Assembly (NCBI RefSeq): GCF_000255705.1
Contig: NZ_JH636439.1
Span: forward strand, 41,348 to 77,252
Direction of reading: 5' to 3'
Source: Zavarzinella formosa DSM 19928
GTDB taxonomy: Bacteria; Planctomycetota; Planctomycetia; Gemmatales; Gemmataceae
Length of the DNA stretch: 35,905 nt
The notes below the pieces were generated by a model. The model was given only the letters and a program-made list of their open reading frames with translations, did no database searches and was not told where the DNA came from. The position numbers and the translations under genes are program-made. Below, in pieces: positions 35,509 to 35,905 of the stretch. The first letter of the stretch is position 1. Each line of letters opens with the position of its first letter.

Positions 35509-35905
35509 ATGTTGCACCTTCACCTGACTGAGACCCAACGAATCGAATTGCGGGCCCTGCGTCGAACCAATCTCGCGGCCGTGTCCCGAAACCGGCTGGA
35601 AATGATTCTGTTGTTCGACCTGGGCTGGTCGGCTCCGCGGATTGCCAAACACCTCGGCTGCCACCCGCACACCACCCGCTCCGCGCTCAAGGGATTCCTT
35701 GCCCGCGGAACGGCCGCGTTCCCCCCCGAGTTGCCCGGTCCCGAACCGGACCACGCCCGCCGCGAACGAGTCACCGGGCGCCTGTCCGAACTGCTGAGTC
35801 AGGAACGGACCTGGACCAGCCGGCAACTGACCGAAACCCTGGCCTCCGACGGTCTCGCCATCGGCCGCCGCCAGGTTCTTCGTTACTTGGGGTTGTTGAA
35901 GGCCG
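35509..35905 (+). CDS. IS630 family transposase, N-terminal part (3' end outside window)
   Basis: The N-terminal DNA-binding part of an IS630 transposase. The ATG at 35509 gives MLHLHLTETQRIELRALRRT; an ATG at 35502 leads only to a nine-codon frame. Two helix-turn-helix regions are visible: ILLFDLGWSAPRIAKHLGCH (about residues 34-53) and LLSQERTWTSRQLTETLASD followed by GLAIGRRQVLRYLGLLK (about 95-131). These two modules recognise the terminal repeats in this family. The catalytic part would lie beyond the window; the matching C-terminal part of the other copy is at 3-395. The frame is intact through to the last base. Confidence 0.9.
   Translation, partial: MLHLHLTETQRIELRALRRTNLAAVSRNRLEMILLFDLGWSAPRIAKHLGCHPHTTRSALKGFLARGTAAFPPELPGPEPDHARRERVTGRLSELLSQERTWTSRQLTETLASDGLAIGRRQVLRYLGLLKA

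Larger units (their letters stand above)
35478..35905 (+). mobile_element. IS630-type element, right copy, 5' end only
   Basis: The left end is marked by the TA at 35476-35477 and the 15-bp terminal repeat AGCAGCTAGCCGGGG (35478-35492), followed after 16 bases by the transposase start. It inserted about 33 bases beyond the stop of the CobW remnant. The rest of the element is outside the window. It has the same orientation as the copy at 1-392. Confidence 0.85.

Noticed and set aside
1-35905. CRISPR array
   Set aside because: The repeats in the window are coding repeats (YD, LamG-like, beta-helix); no regular short repeats with unique spacers were seen.

Overview
The window looks like chromosomal DNA from a planctomycete, most likely near Gemmata and its relatives (Gemmatales). 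Evidence read from the sequence: GC-rich coding DNA; two giant surface proteins whose N-termini carry a basic leader followed by LEERLVPTA or LEEKIAPA, the short sorting-type motif of planctomycete extracellular proteins; a DUF1559 pseudopilin-like protein; a PQQ-type propeller protein; and a seven-PAS hybrid kinase. The taxonomic call is an inference from gene content. No rRNA, CRISPR array or complete tRNA was seen.

Layout. The window starts inside the 3' end of one IS630-type element (1-392) and ends inside the 5' end of a second copy in the same orientation (35478-35905). Their visible ends share a 15-bp terminal repeat next to a TA target. Almost all genes between them are on the minus strand. 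From 292 to 8745 lies a giant RHS/YD-repeat surface protein. It is split in frame by one amber codon (5587-5589), and its C-terminal tip is cut by the left IS630 copy. An AT-richer gap (8746-9669) follows, with a tRNA-like structured element and a 16-bp-stem hairpin. Next come a soluble hybrid histidine kinase (9670-13602), a shortened MFS exporter gene (13744-14589), and a second giant RHS protein of 2950 residues (14699-23551) in which the RHS core is internal, followed by adhesin-like domains and three Calx-beta modules.

From 34506 down to 24305, seven minus-strand genes are packed with gaps of at most about 35 bp or small overlaps: DUF1559 pseudopilin, PQQ propeller, His-rich AztD-like lipoprotein, DUF58 protein, transglutaminase-fold membrane protein without the catalytic Cys, MoxR AAA ATPase, and a YraQ/ArsP_1-type permease with an extra C-terminal helical domain. 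They look like one operon. Divergent from it is a wrecked CobW-family GTPase gene (34645-35442) next to the right IS630 copy.

How it may work together (inference): MoxR, DUF58 and the transglutaminase-like protein form a familiar membrane-associated chaperone-type module. Here it is joined to a possible metal-binding lipoprotein, a permease and, formerly, a CobW GTPase, which suggests an envelope metal-handling or secretion locus. The damaged genes (amber, frameshifts, internal deletions, IS insertion) sit mostly near the IS copies and among the giant genes, pointing to ongoing decay and rearrangement.
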